From positions 6,806,001-6,870,000 of the forward strand of contig NZ_CP088014.1 of the NCBI RefSeq assembly GCF_021044685.1: a stretch of DNA of 64,000 nucleotides, written 5' to 3'. The position numbers and the translations under genes are program-made. The notes below the pieces were generated by a model. It did no database searches, was not told the DNA's origin, and saw nothing but the letters and a program-made list of their open reading frames with translations. Positions 9,421-18,488 of this stretch are shown piece by piece. This stretch comes from Bradyrhizobium daqingense. Lineage in GTDB: Bacteria > Pseudomonadota > Alphaproteobacteria > Rhizobiales > Xanthobacteraceae. Position 1 is the stretch's first letter. The number at the start of each line of letters is the position of its first letter.

Positions 9421-10497
9421 ATGAGGAAATCGCTTCTTGCACTGGCTGCCGGGCTCTTGCTTGCCGCGAGTGTCGGTGCAGCCTCGGCCGCCGACAAGCT
9501 GAAGGTCGGTTTCGTCTATCTGGGTCCTATCGGAGATCTCGGCTGGACCTATCAGCACGATCTCGGACGCCAGGCGCTGGTGAAGGAATTAGGCGACAAG
9601 ATCGAGACCACTTATCTCGAGAACGTGCCCGAAGGTCCCGACGCCGAGCGCTCCATCGAGCAACTCGTCCGCGCCGGCAATAAGCTGATCTTCACGACAT
9701 CCTTCGGCTACATGGACCCGACGCTGAAGGTCGCCAAGAAATATCCGAACGTGCATTTCGAGCACGCCACCGGCTACAAGCGCAACCCGAACATGTCGAC
9801 CTATTCGGCGAAATGGTATCAGGGCCGCTACATTCAAGGCCTGATCGCAGCCAAGATGTCGAAGGCGGGCGTGCTCGGCTATATCGGCTCGTTCCCGATT
9901 CCCGAGGTCGTGTCCGGCATCAACGCGACGATCCTGGCGGCGCAGACCATCAACCCGAACATCAAGGTCAAGATCATCTGGGCCAACACCTGGTTCGACC
10001 CCGGCAAGGAGGCCGATGCCGCCAAGGCGCTGATCGACCAGGGCGCCGACGTCATCATGCAGCACACGGATTCGCCGGCACCGATGCAGATCGCCAGCGA
10101 ACGCGGCAAGCTGGCCTTCGGTCAGGATTCAGAGATGATCAAGTTCGGGCCCAAGACCCAGCTCACCTCGATCCTCGACACCTGGGGCCCCTACTACATC
10201 GAGCGCGTCAAGGCCGAGCTCGCCGGCACCTGGAAGTCGGAGGACACCTGGGGCGGCCTCGACAGCCACATGTTCGCGATGGCGCCCTACACCAACATGC
10301 CTGACGATGTAAAAAAAATGGCTGAGGATGCTCAGGCCGCGATCATCGCCGGCAAGCTGCACCCGTTCAAATGCCCGATCGTTGGGCAGGACGGCAAGCC
10401 GGTCGAGTGCAAGGGCGGTGATCACCTCGATGACGGCCAGATCCTCGGCATGAATTTCTACGTAAAGGGCATCGACGACAAGCTGCCGGGCAAGTAG
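9421..10497 (+). CDS. BMP-family periplasmic binding protein of the purine/nucleoside importer
   Basis: 358 residues with a classic signal peptide (MRKSLLALAAGLLLAASVGA, cleavage after ASA). The mature part begins KLKVGFVYLGPIGDLGWTY, the strand-loop typical of PF02608 (Bmp/PnrA) proteins that bind purines or nucleosides. GQDSEM and the late DGQIL segments are also family-like. The ATG at 9421 follows GGAG eight bases upstream. It delivers substrate to the permeases encoded just upstream and is the last gene of the operon. The exact ligand cannot be read from the sequence. Confidence 0.9.
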   Translation: MRKSLLALAAGLLLAASVGAASAADKLKVGFVYLGPIGDLGWTYQHDLGRQALVKELGDKIETTYLENVPEGPDAERSIEQLVRAGNKLIFTTSFGYMDPTLKVAKKYPNVHFEHATGYKRNPNMSTYSAKWYQGRYIQGLIAAKMSKAGVLGYIGSFPIPEVVSGINATILAAQTINPNIKVKIIWANTWFDPGKEADAAKALIDQGADVIMQHTDSPAPMQIASERGKLAFGQDSEMIKFGPKTQLTSILDTWGPYYIERVKAELAGTWKSEDTWGGLDSHMFAMAPYTNMPDDVKKMAEDAQAAIIAGKLHPFKCPIVGQDGKPVECKGGDHLDDGQILGMNFYVKGIDDKLPGK

Positions 10498-10608
10498 CAC
10501 GCTTCTTGCATTGACTAAATCACCTGCTCCTCCCGGAGGAGGTTCGGAGGGGGTGGCCAGAAGCACCCGGCACTTGTGGTCGCCCCCTCTTTCTATCGTG
10601 CTTTGGAA

Positions 10609-11958
10609 CTATCCGACCTGCATCGCCCGCGCCACCGAGCTGTGGCGGCGGATGAGACCCGCGACGTCGAGGCCCGGGATCGCGCCGTCGATCACAGTCC
10701 ATTTGCCCGCCACCATCACCCGGTCGGCCCGATGCGCACCGCACAGCACCAAGGCGGCCAGCGGATCGCCATGGCCGGAGAAGCGCAGTTCGTCGAGCCT
10801 GAACAGCGCGAGATCGGCAGCCTTGCCGACGGCAATCTCGCCGAGTTCCGGCCGGCCGACGCAGGCCGCCGAGCCCTTGGTGGCCCAGCGCAGCGCGTCC
10901 TTGTGACTGACCTTGGTGACGCCGTAGCGCGCACGTTGCAGCAGGAAGGCGGCACGGACCTCCTGCATCAGGTTCGATCCATCGTTCGAGGCTGAACCAT
11001 CGACGCCCAGCCCGATACCGACGCCGGCTTCCTCCATCTCGCAGACGGGACAGCAGCCGGACGCGAGCAGCTGGTTGCTGCACGCACAATGACTGATGGT
11101 TGTCTTCGCCTTTCCGAGCCGCTTCATCTCGTCGGCGTTGAAAAATATACCATGGGCGAGCCAGGTCCGCGCATTGAGCCAGCCGCATTGATCGAGATAG
11201 TCGAGCGGGCGGCAGCCATACATCTGCTCGCAGAACTTGTTCTCGTCCTCGGTCTCGGCGAGATGGGTATGCAGGCGCACGTCGAGCTTATCGGCGAGAT
11301 CGGCCGTCGCGCGCATCAGCGACGTCGTCACCGAGAAAGGTGAGCACGGCGCAAGCGCGATCTGCACCATCGCATCCGCGCCGCGCTGGTGATGCTTTGC
11401 CACCACGCGCGCGCTATCGGCCAGGATGGTGTCCTCATCCTGCACCACACTGTCCGGCGGCAGACCGCCGTCGCGCCGCGACAGGTTCATCGAGCCGCGT
11501 GTCAGAAGCACGCGCATGCCGAGCCGCTTTGCCACAGCGACCTCGATATCCACGGCGTCCTCGAGTCCCGCCGGGAAGACGTAGTGGTGATCGGTCGTCG
11601 TCGTGCAGCCGGAGAGCAGCAGCTCGGACATCGCCACGCTGACGCCGAGTTCGAGGGCTTCCGGCGTCAGCTTCGCCCAGACGGGATAGAGCGCCTGGAG
11701 CCAGGGAAACAGCTCGCGGTCCATCGCCGCCGGCAACGCCCGCGTCAGCGTCTGATAAAAGTGATGATGGGTGTTGATGAGGCCCGGCAGCACGACATGG
11801 GCGCCTGCATCGAACACCGCGGCATCTGCGGCCAGCGGCGTCCCGCCGGCCGGCACGAGCTCGACGATTCGGCCGTCTCTCACGACGACCCCGCGCTCGG
11901 CTCCGTCGGCGAGAATGGCCAGGGGATCCCTGATCCAGATCGACCTTGTATCGCTCAT
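10609..11958 (-). CDS. Amidohydrolase, probable 8-oxoguanine deaminase
   Basis: 449 residues of the cyclic amidohydrolase superfamily. Metal motif NTHHHFYQT (His64-66), then HTHLAETEDE, LAHGI and the Asp-containing GVDGSASNDGSN, in the order expected for the hydroxyatrazine ethylaminohydrolase/8-oxoguanine deaminase group. TTDHHYVFPAG and SHCACSNQLLASG are features I associate with 8-oxoguanine deaminases; the product would be urate. The ATG at 11958 is preceded by GGGAGAAG; a longer frame to 11994 lacks this. It lies tail to tail with the importer operon and fits purine salvage. Activity on s-triazines or other aminopurines is an alternative. Confidence 0.8.
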   Translation of the reverse strand: MSDTRSIWIRDPLAILADGAERGVVVRDGRIVELVPAGGTPLAADAAVFDAGAHVVLPGLINTHHHFYQTLTRALPAAMDRELFPWLQALYPVWAKLTPEALELGVSVAMSELLLSGCTTTTDHHYVFPAGLEDAVDIEVAVAKRLGMRVLLTRGSMNLSRRDGGLPPDSVVQDEDTILADSARVVAKHHQRGADAMVQIALAPCSPFSVTTSLMRATADLADKLDVRLHTHLAETEDENKFCEQMYGCRPLDYLDQCGWLNARTWLAHGIFFNADEMKRLGKAKTTISHCACSNQLLASGCCPVCEMEEAGVGIGLGVDGSASNDGSNLMQEVRAAFLLQRARYGVTKVSHKDALRWATKGSAACVGRPELGEIAVGKAADLALFRLDELRFSGHGDPLAALVLCGAHRADRVMVAGKWTVIDGAIPGLDVAGLIRRHSSVARAMQVG

Positions 11959-12106
11959 GACCCAGCTTCTCCCGACATCCAGCTGACGGTACACCTACAA
12001 GGCGGACCTGCCGAACACCATTCTGCTACGACTTGTTGTTGCGACTTGTCTCCGGTCTTGCAAGACTCATGCGCACGATTCACCGGGCGGAAGCGTTGGC
12101 GCAGCC

Positions 12107-12934
12107 ATGGATTTGAATACCATCACAGCAGTCTCCCATCCGCAAACGCGCGCGCAATTGCCCGCCTGGATGCCAGGTGATGCTTGGCTCGCGGGCGGCA
12201 CCTGGCTGTTCTCGGAGCCGCAGGTCCATCTGAGGCGGTTGATCGATCTGACTAACCTGAAATGGCCGGCACTGACGATCACCGAGCACCATCTCTCGAT
12301 CGCCGCCACTTGCACGATCGCAGAGCTCGATGGCCTAGCCTGCCCGTCCGACTGGCTCGCAGCGCCGCTGATCGGCCAGTGCTGCCGGGCCTTTCTTGCT
12401 TCGTTCAAGATCTGGAAGACCGCGACCGTCGGCGGCAATCTCTGCATGTCGCTGCCGGCAGGACCGATGATCTCGCTGACGTCGTCGCTCGACGGCGTCT
12501 GTACCATCTGGAAGGCTGATGGCGGCGAGCAGAGGATTCCGGTCGTCGACTTCGTCACCGGCAACCAGCGCAACCACCTGACGGCCGGTGACCTGATCCG
12601 CCAGATCGATATCCCGATTGCCGCATTGAGGCGCCGCACCGCCTTTCGCCAGATCTCGCTGGCGCCGGTCGGCCGTTCGGCAGCGCTGCTGATCGGCAGC
12701 CGCGATGCGGATGGCTCGCTGACGCTGACGGTGACGGCATCAACGGTGCGGCCGATCCAGCTGACCTTTCGCGAAGCTCCGGACGCTGGCGGGCTCCGCG
12801 ACGCGATCTCGCAGCAGATCACCGACGACCTGTACCACACCGATATCCACGGCAAACCACTGTGGCGCAAGCACATGACGCTGCGGCTCGCCGAGGAGAT
12901 CCGCAGCGAGCTCGCTGCCGGAGCGCCGTCATGA
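12107..12934 (+). CDS. Xanthine dehydrogenase-type FAD-binding subunit
   Basis: 275 residues of the molybdopterin dehydrogenase FAD-binding family. The FAD loops LAGGTWLFSEP (residues about 29-39) and TVGGNLCMSLPAGP are visible, though shorter than in XdhA proteins and without an iron-sulfur part. The stop overlaps the ATG of the next gene (ATGA), so the two subunits are made together. It passes electrons from the [2Fe-2S] clusters to NAD+. Its position between 8-oxoguanine deaminase and urate degradation genes supports hypoxanthine/xanthine oxidation to urate. Confidence 0.88.
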   Translation: MDLNTITAVSHPQTRAQLPAWMPGDAWLAGGTWLFSEPQVHLRRLIDLTNLKWPALTITEHHLSIAATCTIAELDGLACPSDWLAAPLIGQCCRAFLASFKIWKTATVGGNLCMSLPAGPMISLTSSLDGVCTIWKADGGEQRIPVVDFVTGNQRNHLTAGDLIRQIDIPIAALRRRTAFRQISLAPVGRSAALLIGSRDADGSLTLTVTASTVRPIQLTFREAPDAGGLRDAISQQITDDLYHTDIHGKPLWRKHMTLRLAEEIRSELAAGAPS

Positions 12935-15657
12935 GCTTCGAGATCAACGGCAAGGCATTTTCGCAAGCGCCGCGCGCCGGCCAGTGCCTGCGCACATTCC
13001 TGCGTGAGCTCGGCCATTTCGGGGTGAAAAAGGGCTGCGACGCCGGCGATTGCGGCGCCTGCACCGTGCTGCTCGACGGCGAGCCCGTGCATAGCTGCCT
13101 GATCCCGGCATTCCGGGCCGAGGGGCGCAACGTGACCACGATCGAGGGTCTCGGTGGCGACCACGGCGCACACCCGATGCAGCAGGCCTTCCTCGACGCG
13201 CAAGGCTTTCAATGCGGCTTCTGCACCGCCGGCATGATCCTGACCTGCGCCTCGCTGAACCAGGCGCAGCGCACCGATCTGGGCTCCGCGTTGAAGGGCA
13301 ACATCTGCCGCTGCACGGGTTATCGTTCCATCGAGGATGCGATCCTCGGCAAGTCCAATGTCGAGGGAAGCATCGAGGCAGGCGCCGCCTTCGGCCGCAG
13401 CCTGCCGGCGCCGGCGGGTCCCGGCATCGTGCGCGGCAAGGCCCGCTACACCTTCGACACCGCAATCGAAGGTCTGTTGCACATCAAGCTGCTGCGCTCG
13501 CCTCACGCTCACGCCAGGATCGTCGCGATCGACAAGTCGGACGCCCTTCGCGTTGCCGGCGTGCACGCCGTGCTGACACATGAAGATGCGCCGTCGGTCC
13601 TGATCTCGACCGCGCGACATGAAAAGGACTGGATGGATCCCGAGGACACGCGCATTCTCGATGACGTCGTCCGCTTCATCGGCCAGAAGGTCGCCGCAAT
13701 CGTCGCCGAGAGCGAAGCCGCGGCCGAGGAGGCGTGCTGGCGGCTCAAGGTCGACTACGAGATCCTGCCGGCACTGATCGATCCGGAGCAGGCGATGGCG
13801 CCTGGCGCGCCCCTCGTTCATCCCGACCGCACCACCGCGAATCGCGTCGCCGACGCCCAGCGCAACCTCGTCGCGGAGACGCATGGCGAATTCGGCGACG
13901 TCGCGGCGGCGCTCGCCACCTCTGCCGTCACCTATGAGGACACCTTCCACAGCCACCGTGTGCAGCACGCGGCGCTGGAGACCCATGGCGGCCTCGCCTG
14001 GCTCGACCAATCGGGCGTGCTCAATGTCCGCACCTCGACGCAGGTGCCGTTCCTGACCCGGCGCGCGCTGTCGGATATCTTCCAGCTTCCCATGGACAAG
14101 GTCCGCGTTTTCTGCGAGCGCGTCGGCGGCGGCTTCGGCGGCAAGCAGGAGATGTTCGTCGAGGACATCCTGGCGCTCGCAACACTCAAGACCGGACGGC
14201 CGGTGAAGCTGGAGCTGACCCGCGAGGAGCAGTTCATCGCGACCTCGACGCGGCATCCGATGCGGGTCCACGTCAAGGCCGGCGCCGATGCCGACGGCAA
14301 GCTCACCGCACTCCAGCTCGACGTGCTCTCCAACACCGGCGCTTACGGCAATCATGCCGGCCCCGTGATGTTCCACGCGATGGCCGAGTCCATCAGCGTC
14401 TACAACTGCCCGAACAAGCGGGTCGATGGCGCCGCGGTCTACACCAACACGGTCCCGGCGGGAGCGTTTCGCGGCTATGGCCTGCCGCAGGCGCTGATCG
14501 CGGTGGAGGCCGCGATCGACGAGCTGGCAAGGCAGCTCGGCATCAGTCCCTACGAGATACGCCGGCGCAACATCGTCAGGCCCGGCGATCCCATGCTGTC
14601 GCCCCCGCCGTCTGAATTTCACGACGTTGTCTATGGGTCCTACGGCCTCGACCAGTGCCTTGATCTGGTCGAGCGCGCCATGCAGGCCGAGGGCCCGGAG
14701 CCGGACTTGCCGCCGGAATGGCTGATCGGCGACGGCGTCGCTCTCACCATGATCGACTCCGCGCCGCCGGCCGGCCATCTCGCCGACGCCGTGGTCGCGC
14801 TCAACGACGACGGCGGCTTCGACCTCACCGTCGGCACCGCCGAATTCGGCAACGGCACCAGCACCGTGCACCGGCAGATTGCCGCAACGACGCTGGCGAC
14901 CACCGTCGACAGGATCCGCCTGCGCCAGTCCGACACCGCCCATGGCGGCCACGACACCGGCGCCTATGGCAGCGCAGGCATGTTCGTCGCGGGCAAGGCG
15001 ACACATGCGGCGGCCATGCAGCTTGCGACCGAGCTGAAGGCCGCGGCCGCGAGCGCCTGGCTTTGCGACGTCGCGAGCTGCACGCTCGAGGCCGAAGCCG
15101 TCGTCAGCGGCGTGCGACGCATGTCCTTCGTCGAGCTGGCACGGCTCGCGCGCGAACGCGGCGAGCCGCTCGCAGCGCACGGCTATTCCGACGGCACGCC
15201 GCGTACGGTCGGTTTCAACGTGCAAGGCTTCCGCGTCGCGGTGAACAAGGGCACCGGCGAACTCAGGATTCTCCGGAGCGTGCAGGCGGCAGACGCAGGA
15301 ATCGTCGCCAATCCCATGCAATGCCGCGGACAGGTCGAAGGTGGTGTCGCGCAGGCGCTCGGTGCGGCGCTCTATGAGGAGATGGTGATCGACGCGGACG
15401 GCCGGGTCATCAATGCCAAGTTCCGCGACTATCACCTGCCCTCCTTCGCCGATGTGCCCCGTACCGAGGTTCTCTTCGCCGAGACGACCGACACGATCGG
15501 ACCGCTGGGCGCGAAGTCGATGAGCGAGAGTCCGTACAATCCGGTCGCCGCCGCGCTCGGCAATGCCATCGCCGACGCCACCGGCATCCGCTTCACTGCA
15601 CCGCCCTTCAAGCCGGACCGGCTGTTTCCGGCCTTGCTCGACAAATTCGGCGGCTAG
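12931..15657 (+). CDS. Xanthine dehydrogenase-type fused [2Fe-2S] and molybdopterin subunit
   Basis: 908 residues. Residues 1-150 carry both iron-sulfur clusters: C36, C41, C44, C56 (plant-type ferredoxin) and C95, C98, C126, C128. From about residue 165 follows the molybdenum-cofactor domain, with VGGGFGGKQE, AFRGYGLPQ and a C-terminal GAKSMSESPYNP, where the Glu matches the active-site base. The [2Fe-2S]+Mo fusion with a separate FAD gene differs from the XdhA/XdhB arrangement and resembles the XdhD/selenate-reductase-like type. The substrate is probably xanthine or hypoxanthine by context, but another purine or N-heterocycle is possible. It shares a CTAG stop with the convergent gene. Confidence 0.87.
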   Translation: MSFEINGKAFSQAPRAGQCLRTFLRELGHFGVKKGCDAGDCGACTVLLDGEPVHSCLIPAFRAEGRNVTTIEGLGGDHGAHPMQQAFLDAQGFQCGFCTAGMILTCASLNQAQRTDLGSALKGNICRCTGYRSIEDAILGKSNVEGSIEAGAAFGRSLPAPAGPGIVRGKARYTFDTAIEGLLHIKLLRSPHAHARIVAIDKSDALRVAGVHAVLTHEDAPSVLISTARHEKDWMDPEDTRILDDVVRFIGQKVAAIVAESEAAAEEACWRLKVDYEILPALIDPEQAMAPGAPLVHPDRTTANRVADAQRNLVAETHGEFGDVAAALATSAVTYEDTFHSHRVQHAALETHGGLAWLDQSGVLNVRTSTQVPFLTRRALSDIFQLPMDKVRVFCERVGGGFGGKQEMFVEDILALATLKTGRPVKLELTREEQFIATSTRHPMRVHVKAGADADGKLTALQLDVLSNTGAYGNHAGPVMFHAMAESISVYNCPNKRVDGAAVYTNTVPAGAFRGYGLPQALIAVEAAIDELARQLGISPYEIRRRNIVRPGDPMLSPPPSEFHDVVYGSYGLDQCLDLVERAMQAEGPEPDLPPEWLIGDGVALTMIDSAPPAGHLADAVVALNDDGGFDLTVGTAEFGNGTSTVHRQIAATTLATTVDRIRLRQSDTAHGGHDTGAYGSAGMFVAGKATHAAAMQLATELKAAAASAWLCDVASCTLEAEAVVSGVRRMSFVELARLARERGEPLAAHGYSDGTPRTVGFNVQGFRVAVNKGTGELRILRSVQAADAGIVANPMQCRGQVEGGVAQALGAALYEEMVIDADGRVINAKFRDYHLPSFADVPRTEVLFAETTDTIGPLGAKSMSESPYNPVAAALGNAIADATGIRFTAPPFKPDRLFPALLDKFGG

Positions 15658-16541
15658 CTGCCGCGATAGGTCGAATAGCTCCAGGGCGTGACCAGCAGCG
15701 GCACGTGATAGTGGCTCTCCGGCTCGCTGATCGCGAAGTGCAGCGGGATCTGGTCGAGAAACGGCGGGTCGGCCAGCGCCACGTTGCGCGCAGCGTAGTA
15801 TTTGGCCACGCCGAAGCGGAGCTCGTAACGGCCGATCGGCAGCGGACGGCCGCCGATCAGCGGCTGATCTGTGCGGCCATCCGTATTGGTGACAGTGCTG
15901 GCAATGACGCGGCTCTCACCGAGCGCGGACAGCTCGACAAGCTCAACCGGAATACCGGACGCGGGCTTGCCGACGTGATTGTCCAGCACATGCGTCGAGA
16001 GCCGACCGTGCACCTTCAGCTTGTCGTCGGCGACGACGAGCTGATCGAGCCGCAGCGCCGAGATGCGCCCGATCTCCTCGATCGCGCGGCGCGTCTCGGT
16101 CTTGGCGATGTTGAGCAGCCGTGTCTCGAAGTCCCGCAGGATGGAATCCCTGGTGTGACGGCGCACGCAGACGATGTAGGGGAAGCCGAATTTTTCACGA
16201 TACGCATTGTTGACGCGTTCGAATGCGGCGTATTCGGCGTCCGACAACCTATCGAGCCCGGCGCTGTTCTGCTCGTCGGTCGAGTCCGCCGTGAGGCCTG
16301 CGGCGCGCTGCGTCTTGTTGGCGAGATCGGGGTGCGCCCGGATCAATGCCAGCTGCACATCAGGCTCGGCGCTCTGGATCGCCGCCATCAGCGCAGCGTG
16401 CAGCTGGGTGATGCCGGCGAATGGCCGCTGGCCCGCAAGCTTCTTGGCAATCCACGGCGAATATTCGACGACGTTGGCGAGCGCGGCGACGAAATCCGCT
16501 TTGCTCGCGGCATTGAGATCGGCCAGGGAAATCTGCGACAT
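15654..16541 (-). CDS. uraD: Fused OHCU decarboxylase and 5-hydroxyisourate hydrolase
   Basis: 295 residues. Residues 1-165 match OHCU decarboxylase (UraD), with the AHPDLANKT catalytic-His region and a FGFPYIVCVRRHT motif. Residues about 175-295 match transthyretin-like 5-hydroxyisourate hydrolase, with LSTHVLDNHVGKPA and the diagnostic C-terminal tetrapeptide YRGS. The fused enzyme would turn the uricase product into S-allantoin in two steps. The order in the polypeptide is reversed relative to the pathway. ATG 16541 is preferred over GTG 16544. It sits five bases after the allantoinase gene in the same operon. Confidence 0.93.
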   Translation of the reverse strand: MSQISLADLNAASKADFVAALANVVEYSPWIAKKLAGQRPFAGITQLHAALMAAIQSAEPDVQLALIRAHPDLANKTQRAAGLTADSTDEQNSAGLDRLSDAEYAAFERVNNAYREKFGFPYIVCVRRHTRDSILRDFETRLLNIAKTETRRAIEEIGRISALRLDQLVVADDKLKVHGRLSTHVLDNHVGKPASGIPVELVELSALGESRVIASTVTNTDGRTDQPLIGGRPLPIGRYELRFGVAKYYAARNVALADPPFLDQIPLHFAISEPESHYHVPLLVTPWSYSTYRGS

Positions 16542-16546
16542 CACCT

Positions 16547-17482
16547 TTATCCGATCTCGAACGCATCGGCCGCAAGATGCGCGTGCTTATCATGCCAATG
16601 CTGCGCGATCTGCAATCGCGTCGGCACCCAGACGCGCTCGTGCTTGCCGATATAGTCCAGAAACCGGATCAAGCCCGCTGCGCGGCCGGGCCGGCCGGCG
16701 AGGCGGCAGTGCAAGCCGACCGACATCATCTTCGGTGCGGTCTCGCCTTCGGCGTAGAGCACGTCGAACGCGTCCTTCAGATAGGTGAAGAACTGCTCGC
16801 CTTCGGCAAACCCTTGCGGGTTGATGAAGCGCATGTCGTTGGCGTCGAGCGTGTAGGGAATGATCAGCTGCTTGCCGTTCGCTCCCTTGACCCAGTAGGG
16901 CAGATCGTCGGCATAGGAGTCGCAGAGATAGAGGAAGCCGCCCTCTTCCGTCAGCAGACGGTTGGTATTGATCGAGGAGCGGCCGGTGTACCAGCCGAGC
17001 GGCCTGGCGCCGGTCGCCTCGGTATGGACGCGAATGGATTCGGCGATCTCGGCGCGCTCCTGCGCTTCGGTCATGTCCCTGTGCTCGATCCATTTCAGGC
17101 TGTGGCTGGCGATATCCCAGCCCGCTTCCTTCATGGCCGCGACGATCTCGGGGTTGCGCTTCAGCGCGGTGGCGACGCCGAAAACGGTGGTCGGCCAGTT
17201 GCGCGCGGTGAACATGCGCCAGAGCCGCCAGAAGCCGGCCCGCGAACCATATTCGAACATGGATTCGATGTTGGCATGGCGCTGGCCCGGCCATGGCTGC
17301 GCGCCCAGCACGTCGGACAGGAACGCTTCCGAGGCGCGGTCGCCGTGCAGGATGTTGTTCTCGCCGCCCTCCTCGAAATTCACGACGAACTGCACCGCGA
17401 CCCGCGCATTGCCGGGCCATTGCGGATGCGGCGGGTTGCGGCCGTAGCCGCGGAGATCGCGCGGGTAGCTTGGCTTGGTCAC
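16547..17482 (-). CDS. puuE: Allantoinase of the PuuE (polysaccharide-deacetylase-like) type
   Basis: 311 residues. It begins with YPRDLRGYGRNPPHPQWPG and contains FVVNFEEGGENNILHGD, YGSRAGFWRLWRMF and DIASHSLKWIEHRDM, all typical of PuuE allantoinases, which hydrolyse allantoin to allantoate without the amidohydrolase fold. The start is a GTG that directly follows the TGA of the DUF3830 gene, so translation is coupled. Together with UraD/HIU hydrolase downstream it covers the last steps of urate breakdown. Confidence 0.92.
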   Translation of the reverse strand: MTKPSYPRDLRGYGRNPPHPQWPGNARVAVQFVVNFEEGGENNILHGDRASEAFLSDVLGAQPWPGQRHANIESMFEYGSRAGFWRLWRMFTARNWPTTVFGVATALKRNPEIVAAMKEAGWDIASHSLKWIEHRDMTEAQERAEIAESIRVHTEATGARPLGWYTGRSSINTNRLLTEEGGFLYLCDSYADDLPYWVKGANGKQLIIPYTLDANDMRFINPQGFAEGEQFFTYLKDAFDVLYAEGETAPKMMSVGLHCRLAGRPGRAAGLIRFLDYIGKHERVWVPTRLQIAQHWHDKHAHLAADAFEIG

Positions 17483-17896
17483 TCAGACTTCCTCGAAGCG
17501 GATCGGCAGGGCGCCCTTCCACAGCACGCTCTTGCCGAGAGTCGCCAGATTCTCCAGGCCGGAGGTCAGCGTGATGAAATGGTTGCCGGCAAGCTGCCCC
17601 ATCTTGCTCGCGAAGTGCACGCCGCCATAAGCCAGCAGGATTTCGGTCTCGCTGATGCCGCCGGGATAAAGGATGATCTGGCCGGGCGCGGGATAGCTCG
17701 TGTGGTTCTCGTAACCGACGCCGAAATCGAGATCGCCGAGCGGCATCCACACCCCCTCGCCGCTCCAGCGCACGTGGATGATGTGGCTTTCGAACGGCAG
17801 CGCCTTGCGGAACGCGGCGACGGTCTTGGGGGCCAGCTGCTCCTCGAAACGGGCATCGAAGGTGAAATCGCCGGCGCGGATAACGAGTTTGCTCAT
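17483..17896 (-). CDS. DUF3830 family protein, first gene of the allantoin operon
   Basis: 137 residues, small soluble protein. ESHIIHVRWSGEGVWMPLGD and NHTSYPAPGQIILYPGG are characteristic blocks of the DUF3830 family (cyclophilin-like fold), often found beside purine or amide degradation genes. ATG 17896 gives a protein of family length; the longer open frame upstream runs through the neighbouring gene. No enzymatic role is established. Its position at the head of the puuE-uraD operon suggests a function in ureide metabolism. Confidence 0.8.
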   Translation of the reverse strand: MSKLVIRAGDFTFDARFEEQLAPKTVAAFRKALPFESHIIHVRWSGEGVWMPLGDLDFGVGYENHTSYPAPGQIILYPGGISETEILLAYGGVHFASKMGQLAGNHFITLTSGLENLATLGKSVLWKGALPIRFEEV

Positions 17897-17985
17897 CTCA
17901 TCTCTCTGGGTCGGGGGCCTCGGCCCCACGGGGTCGTTTCCGGCAAAGAGCATTCCCGACAGCTTCGCGCAAGGGGCGCGCGGCC

Positions 17986-18261
17986 CTACCTGCGGTCGTA
18001 GGACCAGCCGAAAATGCCGCTGCGCCGCACCCCCGGCTCGGACTCGGCCGCCGGCGCGGGTGCTTCCTTCAGCTCTGCCTGCGGCGGCGCGGGAGGCGCC
18101 GGCAGAGTCTCGCATTTCATGGAGTAGACCAGCTTGCCGTCCGCGGTGCGTCCGATCGGAGCACAGGGATCGGGATGCGCCGTATTGGCCTTCGGCGCGA
18201 TCTTGACTTGCGCCGCCGCCGGCGAGGCGATCAGCAGAAGGACCAGCAGATATCTCGACAT
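17986..18261 (-). CDS. Small exported protein of unknown function
   Basis: 91 residues with a signal peptide (MSRYLLVLLLIASPAAAQ) followed by a Pro/Ala/Glu-rich stretch and a basic C-terminus GIFGWSYDRR. Two cysteines (DPCAPIG and MKCETLP) could form a disulfide. No family recognised. The ATG at 18261 was preferred over an upstream TTG. Confidence 0.6.
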   Translation of the reverse strand: MSRYLLVLLLIASPAAAQVKIAPKANTAHPDPCAPIGRTADGKLVYSMKCETLPAPPAPPQAELKEAPAPAAESEPGVRRSGIFGWSYDRR

Positions 18262-18488
18262 CGTTGTCGCCTGGAAACTCAATGGGCCCCATTGAACCGG
18301 ATTGCGGCGGGCAAGTCCATTGGCGCCGCGCGGGCGATTGGTGAATAATTGGCCGGTGTCGACGGAGGTTCAGGCGGGTCGTGATTGCGCAGTCTGGTGT
18401 CCCGGACAAGCTGCAGCGCACCGTCCAAGCGACGCTGCGCCGCGTCCGGGGCACGGGAGCGGAGTGTGGTGCAATGCTCTCTCCCCAT

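Noticed and set aside
10527..10541. Palindrome CTCCTCCCGGAGGAG between the binding-protein gene and the convergent deaminase gene
   Set aside because: The stem would need a one-base loop and there is no T tract, so it is too weak to call a terminator.
12067..15435. 1122-codon open frame on the minus strand across the xanthine dehydrogenase genes
   Set aside because: It is antisense to two clear genes with intact cofactor motifs. Its composition (Arg, Ala, Gly, His) is what a high-GC opposite strand gives, and no domain is recognisable.
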